DNA of 43,361 nt from a virus. Below the pieces are notes generated by a model. The model made no database searches. It saw only the letters and a list, made by a program, of their open reading frames with translations, and was not told where the DNA came from. The DNA is taken from IMG/VR virus record IMGVR_UViG_3300018422_000113, positions 1 to 43,361 of that record; one strand, 5' to 3'. Both the position numbers and the translations under genes were made by a program. This document shows, in pieces, positions 1 through 7,714 of the stretch (within the stretch, counting starts at the first letter, position 1; the number at the start of each line of letters is the position of its first letter).

Positions 1-210
1 TCATGGCTGCATCCCCAGCCTGGTTTCGATCCGGGCGAGGACGGCGACCAGCGCCTTATCGGTTTCGAGCCGGTCCTTGTCGATCGCGTCGCGGCGCTCG
101 ACCTCGGCCTTGCGGTTCGCCTCGCGCCGGCCGGTGTCCCAGACGAGGTAGAAGATCAAAGCGATCAGCGGCGGCGCGCCGATCAAGGTCTGAAGGATTG
201 CGGGGTCCAT
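1..210 (-). CDS. Holin-like small membrane protein
   Basis: A 69-residue protein with one hydrophobic segment at about residues 8-25 (LIGAPPLIALIFYLVW), followed by a charged, helical tail rich in Arg, Glu and Asp. This single-span layout with a charged C-terminus is common among phage holins and spanin-adjacent proteins, and the position at the end of the late operon, after the tail spike, fits a lysis role. I chose ATG at 210 because a GGTGAG-type ribosome site lies upstream; a GTG at 216 is possible and adds two residues. The stop codon is the first codon of the window, so an endolysin may lie just outside. Function is inferred from size, topology and place only. Confidence 0.6.
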   Translation of the reverse strand: MDPAILQTLIGAPPLIALIFYLVWDTGRREANRKAEVERRDAIDKDRLETDKALVAVLARIETRLGMQP

Positions 211-242
211 TACCACTCACCCGGACCGATGGGTGGTGTGGA

Positions 243-767
243 TCATGGCCCGACGCTCCGCGCGGCGTCCCAGTCGGCCGCGTCATACGCCGCCCTCATC
301 GCCGCCGCCGATCCGGCGACGGCGATCGCGGCGATCGTCGCGTCGGCCAGCCCCTCGACCGCGACCAGGCGCGCGTTGTTGAGCGCGATCGCCGCCTCGA
401 CCGCATCCATTTCCTGCGCCAGCGTCCGGTCGAGCGACGCCGCCCGCGCCGCGCCGAGGGGGTAATCTTCCGGGTCGGGCTCCTCGCCGGCCGCGCGGTA
501 CGCGGCGAGCTCGGCGGCCTTGATGTCGTAGACCCGCGAGCGCTGGATGTTGGTCAGGTCGGCCGCGACCTCGGACCGCAAGGCGTCGACGCGGGCCGCG
601 AGGATGTCGGACAGGATCGCCGGATCCTCGGCGAGCGCGCCGTCGACCAGGATCAGGGCCGCGGGCTCCATCGCCTCGGTTACGGGAAGGAACGCGCCGT
701 CCTCGAGCCCGCCGGGCAGGCTCGGGACGATTTCGGCGATCGCGCCGTCTCGGATGATCGCATACAT
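243..767 (-). CDS. Tail-spike-associated hypothetical protein (possible tail fibre assembly protein)
   Basis: 174 residues, starting MYAIIRDGAIAEI, three bases downstream of the tail spike gene. The first 45 residues look like a small beta domain, and the rest is Ala-rich and helical (about residues 50-165), probably coiled. Genes of this shape directly after a fibre or spike often encode fibre assembly chaperones or head-domain binding proteins; that is an argument from position, and I do not recognise a named family. No signal peptide or membrane segment is visible. Confidence 0.6.
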   Translation of the reverse strand: MYAIIRDGAIAEIVPSLPGGLEDGAFLPVTEAMEPAALILVDGALAEDPAILSDILAARVDALRSEVAADLTNIQRSRVYDIKAAELAAYRAAGEEPDPEDYPLGAARAASLDRTLAQEMDAVEAAIALNNARLVAVEGLADATIAAIAVAGSAAAMRAAYDAADWDAARSVGP

Positions 768-770
768 GGC

Positions 771-3596
771 TCAGCCCTTCCTCATGAAAAGCTCGAAGCG
801 ATGCCCGGTGACGCTCGCCGTGGCGTTGCCCGCCATCGTCATCGTGTGCGCGCCGGCCAAATCGAGCGCGGCGACCCTGTTGTTGTAGAGCGCGAACAGC
901 GGCGAAGGGTTGTGCGGGTCGATCCACAGATAGTCGCCGACGCCGATCTCGCCGGCGAGCCAGGCCTGGTTGCCGTCGGGCCGGCGGAGGTTGGTCACAA
1001 CCGCGCTGCCGCTGGTGACGTCGCCGAGCAATATTTCGGAGGGCGTGTAGAAGCCGGTCTCGAGGAACTCGAAGACGCCGGTGGCGCCGTCGAACGGGAT
1101 GTAGAGCGCGTCATTGGCGCCGTCGTTGACGCCGGTCGTGTCGCGATAGCCGGTCAGCGCCTTGGCGATCACGGCGCCGGTCACATAATCCCAGCTCTCG
1201 ACATAATACCAGATGCCCGACGCGCTGTCGGAGAAGACTCGGCCGGGCTGCATCGAATTGTAGCGCGCGAACGGCTCGTTGACGCCCGAATAGCCGGTGA
1301 AGCTGAGGGTCCGCCCGCTGACGGCGTAGCCGGTGAAGTTCGACTTGATGACGGTGCCGACCCGCGACGGGACCAGGATTGCGTGGCGGTCGCTGAGGTG
1401 GGCCTTGGGGATCGCGCGGTGAAGCCAGTAGGGAAAGCAGGTCTGCCGGCTCGTCGCCCGATGGCCGAGATTGGTCCGAACGGCGCCGAGCCCGGTCGGC
1501 GCGGCGCCGCTGTCGAGATTGTAGTGGGACGCGGCGACGACATGCTCGTGGCTTCGCCCGCCGTGCGGCGTCACCAGGCCCAGGGTTCCGTTGTGCGCCA
1601 TCGCCCGCGCCACCGAAGGCGCCGCCGACTGGGCCGAAACCGCGACCAGGTTGAGGCCCTCGATCCTGAGCCTGACGACCATGAGCGGGCAAAGGTCGCG
1701 GACCGTGATCGTGCTGTCGGCGATCGAGAGGTTCGACGTGCCGTTGCCGTGCCAGGGCGCGGTCGGCTCGCCGACGACATAGGGCCAGACGCCGAGCCTG
1801 GTCGCCAGGTTGGGCGTCCAGAAGCCGAACGGGGTGCTCTCGATGCGCAGCGTCGCGTCGCCCGAGCCGCCATTGTAGAGGTCGCCCATATAGAGCGAGC
1901 CTTCCATTCGGATGCTCTGGAAGCCCATTTCGCCGCTCGAGGCGAGGCTGAAGTCGAACAGCTTGACGCAGGCGCCGATATCGCAATTCGACATGACCGC
2001 GCAGAACTGGCCGGTCTTTTCGCCATGGGCGCGGTTGGTGAAGGCGCAGTAGAGCCGCGCCATTCGCACCTTGCGCAGCTCGACCTGCCGGCTCTGCGTG
2101 TTGCCGATGCTGATGCCGTATTTGCAGCCTTCGATGCCGGCATTTTCGATCGTGACATAATCGCCCTGGCTGTTGCCCTGGCCGGGATGGACGACGATGC
2201 CGACGACCCAGCCGGTGATATAGACGCCGTCCATGTCGACGACCGACGTCTCGGGCCGGCCATATTGGGCCTGGGTGCCGATCCACGCCGGATCGCCGAG
2301 CGCCGGATAGGGGTCCGCCGGCGCCGCGCCCGAGAGAGCGTCGACCGCGACCCCGGCGCGGACCGCGTGCTGCAGGTCGCCGCCGGGGACCATGTCCCAG
2401 CTCGCCGACAGCGTTTCGTCGAGCAGGCTGGTCTGCATCCCGAGCAGATTGCCGAAGATGAAGGCGCGGTCCGGCCCCTGGATGCCGACGTCTTGGATCT
2501 GGACGGCGCGGCCGCCCTGGACGATCAGGCCGGGCCGGTCGAGAGCGGTGAACACCAGCTCGGTTCCGGCATGATGGAGCTGGCCGGCGAAGCCGCGGCC
2601 CGAGCCGCGCAGCCTGGACCGCGTCCAGACCGCGTCGGCGCCGTCCTTGAAGCCGCGGGTGACGAACAGGCTGTTGTCGAGCGTGAAGGTGCCGAGGCCG
2701 ACCTCGCCGTCGCCGCGCCACAGCGAAAGATAATCGCACCAGGCCTGGAGCCATTGCGCGTCGCTGTCCGTCGACAGCCGGAACGGCTCGGCGCGCTGGC
2801 TCGATCCGGCCAGCGTGAAGACCTTGCCGGCTGCGTCGGCGCGCCGGAACCGGAGCTCGAACGCGGCGATCGCCGCCTCCGCCGCCGGCGCCGTCAAGTC
2901 GTTGGCGACGCCCATGGCGGCGAGATCGGCGCCGCGCGCGGTGATCGCATCCTGCGATGCGTCGAGGACGTAATCGGCCGCGCCGCCGCCGCCGGGATAG
3001 GCTTTCGTCGTCGCGATCCGGTCGACGCCGGCGGGAATATCGAGCGTCGGCAGGATCGAAAATGCGCCGATCGCCAGGATGTTGCCGCCGGGATCGCCCT
3101 TCCATTCCTCGCCGACGTCGAGCAGCACGATCTCGCCGGTGGTCGGATCGGGGCCGAGCACCAGCCCGCCGCCGGTCCGCTCGGCCGCCGGCACCAGCTC
3201 GCTCTGCGCCTCGCCGCGCGGCACGCGCAGGGTCAGCGCCAGCGCCGCGTCCTGCTCCTGCTGGCTCATCGCGTTGCGGTCGGCGCTGTCCTCGTGGCTG
3301 GCATTGGGGAAATCGTCGCGGTCGGTATAGATGGTCGGCTGGGTCCTGGGCGTCACTCGCCGGATCTCGAGCGTCGCTCCGGCGACGCCCGCCGCGAGCT
3401 GGACCTTGCCGGTCGGCGCCGCCGCTTTGCCGTCGCCGGTCACCGCATAAGCGGAGACGGCGCTCTCGACGCCGGCGACCCAGCGCGACACGACGATCTG
3501 CGAGGCCGCCAGATATTGAAACGGGATGGCGTAGAGCGTCGCCGGATCCCCGGTCTCGACATAGGTGGCGCGCGTCGGCAATGCGGCGACGGTCAT
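771..3596 (-). CDS. Tail spike with T7-fibre-like N-terminal domain
   Basis: 941 residues. Residues 1 to about 125 match the pattern of the T7 gp17-type virion-binding domain: IPFQYLAASQIVVSRW, then TLEIRRVTPRTQPTIY and a helix with DRNAMSQQEQDAALAL. The rest reads like a right-handed beta-helix of the pectate-lyase-like spike class, with strand repeats such as GVYITGWVVGIVV and YVTIENAGIEGCKYG, and a separate C-terminal domain of about 200 residues. It should bind host surface glycan and may depolymerise it; catalytic residues cannot be assigned by eye. An AGGAGC ribosome site precedes ATG 3596. No C-type lectin variable tip is seen, and there is no reverse transcriptase nearby, so a BPP-1-style diversity element is not present. 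Confidence 0.85.
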   Translation of the reverse strand: MTVAALPTRATYVETGDPATLYAIPFQYLAASQIVVSRWVAGVESAVSAYAVTGDGKAAAPTGKVQLAAGVAGATLEIRRVTPRTQPTIYTDRDDFPNASHEDSADRNAMSQQEQDAALALTLRVPRGEAQSELVPAAERTGGGLVLGPDPTTGEIVLLDVGEEWKGDPGGNILAIGAFSILPTLDIPAGVDRIATTKAYPGGGGAADYVLDASQDAITARGADLAAMGVANDLTAPAAEAAIAAFELRFRRADAAGKVFTLAGSSQRAEPFRLSTDSDAQWLQAWCDYLSLWRGDGEVGLGTFTLDNSLFVTRGFKDGADAVWTRSRLRGSGRGFAGQLHHAGTELVFTALDRPGLIVQGGRAVQIQDVGIQGPDRAFIFGNLLGMQTSLLDETLSASWDMVPGGDLQHAVRAGVAVDALSGAAPADPYPALGDPAWIGTQAQYGRPETSVVDMDGVYITGWVVGIVVHPGQGNSQGDYVTIENAGIEGCKYGISIGNTQSRQVELRKVRMARLYCAFTNRAHGEKTGQFCAVMSNCDIGACVKLFDFSLASSGEMGFQSIRMEGSLYMGDLYNGGSGDATLRIESTPFGFWTPNLATRLGVWPYVVGEPTAPWHGNGTSNLSIADSTITVRDLCPLMVVRLRIEGLNLVAVSAQSAAPSVARAMAHNGTLGLVTPHGGRSHEHVVAASHYNLDSGAAPTGLGAVRTNLGHRATSRQTCFPYWLHRAIPKAHLSDRHAILVPSRVGTVIKSNFTGYAVSGRTLSFTGYSGVNEPFARYNSMQPGRVFSDSASGIWYYVESWDYVTGAVIAKALTGYRDTTGVNDGANDALYIPFDGATGVFEFLETGFYTPSEILLGDVTSGSAVVTNLRRPDGNQAWLAGEIGVGDYLWIDPHNPSPLFALYNNRVAALDLAGAHTMTMAGNATASVTGHRFELFMRKG

Positions 3597-3605
3597 TTTC
3601 TGCTC

Positions 3606-3836
3606 CTATCCATCGTCGTTGAAGGCCCGGGGGTGCTTGCTGGCTTTCTCGATCGGCAGCACCTTCTCCACTTCTTCGGTGATCAGCGTCAGCATGCAGC
3701 CGAGGTTCTCGGCCTGGACGTCGCAACCGCGCGCCTGATAGCTGACGAGGTCGGCGAGGCAGCGCAGCGCGCCCAGCACCATGGCGGCCTGCTCTTCGGT
3801 GTCGCGCGGGCATGGCCCGATATCGTCGGTCATCAT
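3606..3836 (-). CDS. Small hypothetical protein between antirepressor and tail spike
   Basis: 76 residues, starting MMTDDIGPCPRD and containing CLADLVSYQARGCDVQAENLGCM. A longer open frame exists upstream, but the ATG at 3836 overlaps the stop of the BRO gene (ATGA) and is preceded by GGGAGAGGC, so this is the likely start. It looks helical and soluble, with four cysteines. No family recognised. It is translationally coupled to the antirepressor and sits 9 bp before the spike gene. Confidence 0.65.
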   Translation of the reverse strand: MMTDDIGPCPRDTEEQAAMVLGALRCLADLVSYQARGCDVQAENLGCMLTLITEEVEKVLPIEKASKHPRAFNDDG

Positions 3837-4558
3837 GCCTCTCCCTCGCCGGAGGGACGGAACCAGACCTTGCCGTTCCAGTCGCCGCGCCGCTGCTGGC
3901 GGCGCTCCCAGCCGAGCACGGTCAGCAGCGAGCCGATCCGAAGCCTGGTCGAAGTGTCGAGGTCCTCGGGCGCGATGCCGAGCCCGGCCGCGGCCTCGGC
4001 GACGGTCGCGCTCTGATGTTCGGCCATCCACAGCTTGAGCGGCTCGGCCAAAGGCTCATCGGCATTGGGCTTGCTCTCCGCGACGGCGGGCGGCAGCCCG
4101 AGCCGGGTCCAGATCCGGCGCGCGCCGGCGGGCCCGTAGAGCCGCCGCGCCTCCCTCACCACCGCAACGGCGGCGGTGAGCCGCGTCGGATCGTAATCGT
4201 TGGGCAGCTCCTCGTAGCGCTCATGGCCCGCCAGCGCGTAGCTGCCATCGCGGCGCAGGCTCGGCAGCACCTCGGACGTGACCCATTTGCGGAACCGGCG
4301 CGCCTCGGCGCGGCGGGATTTGAGGATCGCGGCGTACAGGCCGCTCTCAGAGACGATCGAAATGTCCTGGTGACCGCCAAGGGTACTCAGAATGTGAGTA
4401 CCCTTTTCGTCGTCGTCGAGGTTGCGAGCCATGTTGAAGGCGTCGCGATACCCCAAAACCGCCGCGACATCGGTCGCAACGAACCAGGGATCGCCCGCGA
4501 TCATCACCACACGGACCGGATTTTCGTCGAATTGATAGCTTACAAGAGCGTCGGTCAT
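3833..4558 (-). CDS. BRO-family phage antirepressor
   Basis: 241 residues. Residues about 8-107 form a BRO N-terminal domain: VRVVMIAGDPWFVATDVAAVLGY is characteristic (first strands and helix), followed by the ISIVSESGLYAAILKSR segment and FRKWVTSEVLPSLRRDGSY. The C-terminal 110 residues contain a winged-helix-like end (RIGSLLTVLGWERRQQRR, then VWFRP), as seen in several phage DNA-binding proteins. BRO proteins with such tails usually act as antirepressors that bind the prophage repressor or DNA. Its place is odd: it lies inside the late virion gene block rather than the control region. Ribosome site GGAG lies 8 bases before ATG 4558 and is embedded in RNA structure. The gene is preceded by a 254-bp non-coding leader shared with a divergent gene. 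Confidence 0.85.
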   Translation of the reverse strand: MTDALVSYQFDENPVRVVMIAGDPWFVATDVAAVLGYRDAFNMARNLDDDEKGTHILSTLGGHQDISIVSESGLYAAILKSRRAEARRFRKWVTSEVLPSLRRDGSYALAGHERYEELPNDYDPTRLTAAVAVVREARRLYGPAGARRIWTRLGLPPAVAESKPNADEPLAEPLKLWMAEHQSATVAEAAAGLGIAPEDLDTSTRLRIGSLLTVLGWERRQQRRGDWNGKVWFRPSGEGEA

Positions 4559-4749
4559 GACGGTCTCCTCAGTGAGAGTGACCGTCCGGCTCCAGTTTCC
4601 AATCTGGTGGCCGGACGTGACGGGTTGGAAAACCGCTCACTGAGCAAACGGCAGGCCCGAGGGCCTCCCGCGCACGCCCGACCATAGATTGTGAGCCCCG
4701 TAACGTGGGGCCGGTCGTGCTCAATGATTGCGGAGTTTCCAATCTCCGG
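4559..4749 (-). promoter_or_regulatory. Highly structured 5' leader of the antirepressor mRNA
   Basis: Non-coding stretch with five visible stem-loops. Next to the start codon, 4559-4565 pairs with 4580-4586 and places the GGAG ribosome site in the loop or at the stem edge. 4583-4590 pairs with 4610-4617 and encloses CCAG-TTTCCAAT-CTGG (4592-4607), which excludes the first hairpin because they share 4583-4586. CTCAGTGAG at 4568-4576 is complementary to CTCACTGAG at 4636-4644, again covering the ribosome site. Upstream are perfect hairpins at 4653-4666, 4695-4711 and 4731-4748; the last has the same 8-base loop as the one at 4596-4603. TTGGAAA at 4625-4631 is complementary to both loops. The design resembles RNA-controlled antirepressors (P1 c4, P22 sar) in principle; no homology is claimed. 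Confidence 0.6.
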
Positions 4750-4750
4750 C

Positions 4751-4778
4751 TTGGGATTTACCAAGCACCTGCTAGAAT
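4751..4778 (+). promoter_or_regulatory. Sigma70-type promoter for the plus-strand cargo gene
   Basis: TTGGGA at 4751-4756 and TAGAAT at 4773-4778 are separated by 16 bp, giving a reasonable -35/-10 pair pointing at the gene starting at 4813. The predicted transcript would start near 4785 and contain the ribosome site AAGGGGGG at 4801-4808. It points against the late operon, as expected for an autonomously expressed cargo gene. Confidence 0.55.
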
Positions 4779-4812
4779 GCGCGCTCGGGACTCGGTTGGC
4801 AAGGGGGGTGCG

Positions 4813-5100
4813 ATGCTTGGCCTGCTCATCATCCTGGCGGCCGCGTCGACGATCAAAAAGGTGTGGCCCGACGCGATCATATTCATACTGGCATACGTCG
4901 TGATCGCTATGACGCTGAGGACCCTCATCGAATATGGAAATGCCAGTGATCTTGGGTTCGAATACGAAATCACAGTCGAGACCGTCGCGATCAGCTTCGG
5001 GGGAAATCTTGTCTTCACATGTGTCGTGTTCTTTGCCGCGTTTGGTATTGCGAAGCTGATCCGCCGACGGCGCGCGAAACAGGATGGCACCTCTTTGTGA
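4813..5100 (+). CDS. Small membrane protein, autonomously expressed cargo gene (moron)
   Basis: 95 residues on the strand opposite to all neighbouring late genes. Two hydrophobic spans are visible: about residues 2-33 (MLGLLIILAAAS, then AIIFILAYVVIAMTL) and about residues 62-82 (GNLVFTCVVFFAAFGIAKLI), ending in a positively charged RRRRAKQDGTSL tail. Start ATG 4813 is preceded by a strong AAGGGGGG site. Base composition is less GC-rich than the flanking genes. The gene has its own promoter and lies between large inverted repeats, which is the usual look of a moron inserted between late genes. Such proteins often alter the lysogen's surface or exclude other phages; no specific family is recognised, so function is open. 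Confidence 0.75.
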   Translation: MLGLLIILAAASTIKKVWPDAIIFILAYVVIAMTLRTLIEYGNASDLGFEYEITVETVAISFGGNLVFTCVVFFAAFGIAKLIRRRRAKQDGTSL

Positions 5101-5102
5101 CC

Positions 5103-5156
5103 AAGGGGTATGCACAATGTGCACCCCCTTTACTGTATTGATACAGTAAAGGGGGT
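5103..5156. repeat. Nested inverted repeats downstream of the cargo gene
   Basis: ACCCCCTTTACTGTAT at 5123-5138 is perfectly complementary to 5141-5156 with a 2-base spacer: a 16-bp palindrome. Its left arm also takes part in a second, imperfect pairing with 5103-5116, which includes the perfect 6-bp palindrome TGCACA-A-TGTGCA (5111-5123). The two structures are mutually exclusive. It begins just after the stop of the gene at 4813-5100 but has no U-run, so a classical terminator is not clear. A protein-binding palindrome or a switch is equally possible. Confidence 0.6.
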
Positions 5157-5186
5157 CCATATTAGCGACACCCTTTGGAAACACGT

Positions 5187-7676
5187 TCATTCCGGCGCCT
5201 CCTCGAGCGCGGTCCCGAAATCCGGCCCGCGCTCCGGCGCATCCTCGCCCGGCCCCCACCACATGCCCTGCCCCTGCCGCTCGGCGGCCCTCTCGACCCG
5301 GCGCTGGCTGTCGCGGTAATCGGGGTGGGTCCAGCTGCGCAGCTCGTCGATCCACAGCCGCTCCTTGACGAGGTCCAGGAACCAGATCGAGCCGCCCGGA
5401 ATGTAGCGCCGCGCGACGTCCGCCTCCTCCATCGTGCCGGCGCCGTAGCGGAAGGCGTCGCCGACCGTGCCGACCACCGGCCCCGCCACCGCCTCGGCCA
5501 GGCTGCCGGTGCGGCCGCTCGTGCCGGCGGCGGCGAAATCGCCGAAGATGCCGAAGCCGCCGCCCTGGAACATCGCCCGCGCCCAGAAGCCGCCTTCGAA
5601 CCGCCCCTTCTCCTCGTTCCACTCCGGCGCGTCGGCCATCGGCAAGGGATCGCGGCCCCTCTTGATTTCCTTCGATTGCACGACCAGCGCGCCGAGCATG
5701 GTCAGCGTGATCGACAGCCCGGCGCCGTACACCGCCGCCTCGAACGGCTTGTGGCTCATCATCCGCCGGCCGTGGCTCAGCAGCATCGACACCCCGAAGC
5801 TCTTGAACAGGAAGGCGTTGCGGCTCGCTTCGCCGGCGAAGGTGCCGGGCTGGCCCCAGCTCATCAGCGAGCGGGCGCGGACCGACGCCACCGGCACCGC
5901 ATAATCGGTTTCGGTGAGCACCATCGCCAGCAGCCGGTCGGCCAGCTTGCCCGCTTTCTCCGGCCCCCACTGGCCTTCCATCGCGGCGATGTCCTCGGGC
6001 CGCATGAAGCTGGCGCCCTTATGCTCGTAGAGCGGCGCCGAGCGCATGATGTCCCAATCGTCGGCGGAGAGGCCGTAGCGCTCCAGGGCGCGCCGGAGCG
6101 GCCCTGACAGCGCGTCGAACCGGACCTCGACATTGTCGGCGAGATGGCCGAGAAATTCCATTCCGAACGCCCAGCGCCCGGCCTGCGTCCACGGCGAGAG
6201 GCCCGAGACGCGCAGCACCCCGTCCGCCAGCCGCCGCGCCCATTCATGGCCGATGCTCTCGCCCAGATAGCGCTGCTGGGCCGTGCCCATCTTGCTCGCC
6301 TCCTCGGCGATCAGCCCGAGCCGCACCGCGATCCGCTGGTTCGCCTTGTTGGCCGGCGTCAGCAGCTTGAGATAGCCGGTCAGCGCGCCCGTCACCGGCA
6401 GCCCGTTGAAGGCGCGCGTGATCGCCTGGAAGCCGGTGTCGGTCAGCGCCGAGAGGACGGCGCCGCCGAGGAATTGCGAGACGTTGAGCGAGCGCCAGGT
6501 CCCGAAGCGGCGCGCCCACTTCGTGCTCACCGGCGAGTTCAGCGCGCCGGACGTGGTGTCGTAGAGCTGCTGGATGCGGAGCGCGCCGAATTTCGCCTTG
6601 TCGATCAGGCCGCCCGCCGGGTCCGCGTCGACCTGCGCGTCCTTGATCAGGCCGTCCTTCAACCAGCGCACCGTCGCCGCCGGGTTCGGGCCCAATATCT
6701 CCATATGGGCGGTGTCGCGCGCCATCCCTTCGACATGGCCCATCATCGCGTCGAACGGCGCTGCCTCGCCGCCGTCGCCGAACCGGGCCTGGTAGGCGAG
6801 CCAGCCTTCCGGCGTGAAATGAAGGAAGCGATGGTCGGCCCGCCGGTTCGCCAGCTTCTTGCCGCCGCCCGCGCCGCTCGGGGCGCGCCCCGCCCAGCCT
6901 TCCGTGCGGATCGTCTCGAACACGTCGCCCAGGACGAGGGCCAGCGTCTCGTCGTCGAACGGCTTCCCGGTCGCCTCGTCGATCATCCTCGACCGCTCGA
7001 ACACCGGGATCGTCGTCCCCTCGACATCGCCGAGGACGAACGGGCGCCACTCCTCCAAGCCGGCGGCTCGCACCCTTGCCGAGCTGTGCGTCTGCGGAAA
7101 CCATCCCTCGATCTTGCCGATCTTGCCGCCGGCGGCGTTGAACCGAAGCCGCAGATCCTCGGCGACCTGCCAGAACGCGTCCGCCATCTCGCGCGCGTTG
7201 AGGTTGCCGGTGTCCCGCCCCTTGGCCTCGCGCACCAGGTCGCCCAGATCGTCGGTGTTGCGCACGGCCCCGGCGAGGTTGCGGCGGTGGCGCTCCAGGA
7301 TGGCGGGCATCTTGGCATGGGCGCGGCCGACGATCGTCCGCCTTAGCGCCTCGACATTGAGGTAGGGGGCCTGGCCGTCATGATCGAACAGGGCGGCGGC
7401 GGCCCGGCCGCGGCTCTTGCCCTTGAACGACGCCATGTCGGCGATGATCCGCTTCTGGGCCGCGACCTGGAGCAGCGCGTCGCGCTTGGCGAGCAAGGCG
7501 TCGCGTTCGATCGCCGCGACCGCATCGGCGCTCGCCAGCGCCTCCGCCGAGACCGGCCCCATGCTGCGCTCGTGGTGGCGCCGGAGCCGTCCATAGACTT
7601 CGCGCGCCCGCTCGGCCTGATCGGGCGTCAGCTTGCCCTCTTTCTCGAGGTCGACGATGCAGCGCTCGAGGCTCAT
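5187..7676 (-). CDS. Large internal virion (ejection) protein
   Basis: 829 residues. No catalytic motif seen. The N-terminal third is helical and charged, the middle has conserved-looking blocks (EGWFPQTH, TRAFNGLPVTGALTGYLKLL), and hydrophobic stretches lie in the C-terminal third (AAVYGAGLSITLTMLGALVV; GGGFGIFGDFAAAG). Proteins of this type follow the transglycosylase-bearing ejection protein in several podoviruses and are packaged for DNA delivery through the envelope; that role is inferred from order and size. Its start codon overlaps the stop of a 13-codon frame, and its stop overlaps an ATG (ATGA) whose frame runs into the cargo-gene region, suggesting that the cargo gene entered an originally continuous operon. 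Confidence 0.75.
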   Translation of the reverse strand: MSLERCIVDLEKEGKLTPDQAERAREVYGRLRRHHERSMGPVSAEALASADAVAAIERDALLAKRDALLQVAAQKRIIADMASFKGKSRGRAAAALFDHDGQAPYLNVEALRRTIVGRAHAKMPAILERHRRNLAGAVRNTDDLGDLVREAKGRDTGNLNAREMADAFWQVAEDLRLRFNAAGGKIGKIEGWFPQTHSSARVRAAGLEEWRPFVLGDVEGTTIPVFERSRMIDEATGKPFDDETLALVLGDVFETIRTEGWAGRAPSGAGGGKKLANRRADHRFLHFTPEGWLAYQARFGDGGEAAPFDAMMGHVEGMARDTAHMEILGPNPAATVRWLKDGLIKDAQVDADPAGGLIDKAKFGALRIQQLYDTTSGALNSPVSTKWARRFGTWRSLNVSQFLGGAVLSALTDTGFQAITRAFNGLPVTGALTGYLKLLTPANKANQRIAVRLGLIAEEASKMGTAQQRYLGESIGHEWARRLADGVLRVSGLSPWTQAGRWAFGMEFLGHLADNVEVRFDALSGPLRRALERYGLSADDWDIMRSAPLYEHKGASFMRPEDIAAMEGQWGPEKAGKLADRLLAMVLTETDYAVPVASVRARSLMSWGQPGTFAGEASRNAFLFKSFGVSMLLSHGRRMMSHKPFEAAVYGAGLSITLTMLGALVVQSKEIKRGRDPLPMADAPEWNEEKGRFEGGFWARAMFQGGGFGIFGDFAAAGTSGRTGSLAEAVAGPVVGTVGDAFRYGAGTMEEADVARRYIPGGSIWFLDLVKERLWIDELRSWTHPDYRDSQRRVERAAERQGQGMWWGPGEDAPERGPDFGTALEEAPE

Positions 7677-7714
7677 TCCGGGGCCCCCGCGAGCTTGTTC
7701 GTGGGGACGTTCAC
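7673..7714 (-). CDS. Possible 13-codon coupling micro-ORF
   Basis: A GTG-started frame (MNVPTNKLAGAPE) overlaps the stop of the upstream gene by GTGA and ends in an ATGA that is the start of the 829-residue gene. It may only carry ribosomes across the 35-bp gap. The same residues, APE followed by an overlapping ATGA, end the 829-residue protein itself, so it could be a remnant of a duplicated gene end. Low confidence as a protein. Confidence 0.3.
   Translation of the reverse strand: MNVPTNKLAGAPE

Noticed and set aside
1-767. Endolysin in the lysis region
   Set aside because: Only a holin-like protein and the spike-associated protein are present; any endolysin would lie beyond the left edge.
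771-3596. Diversity-generating retroelement as in phage BPP-1, suggested by the Bbp-like head genes
   Set aside because: No reverse transcriptase, template/variable repeat pair or lectin-fold spike tip seen.
3-4016. Plus-strand open frame of more than 1,300 codons opposite the tail spike and antirepressor genes
   Set aside because: Arg/Gly/Ala-rich antisense frame with no domain; the minus strand has recognised genes with ribosome sites. Long antisense frames are expected at this GC content.
4555-5190. Minus-strand frame continuing from ATG 5190 through the cargo gene
   Set aside because: Open by chance antisense to the cargo gene; residues after about position 30 look random.
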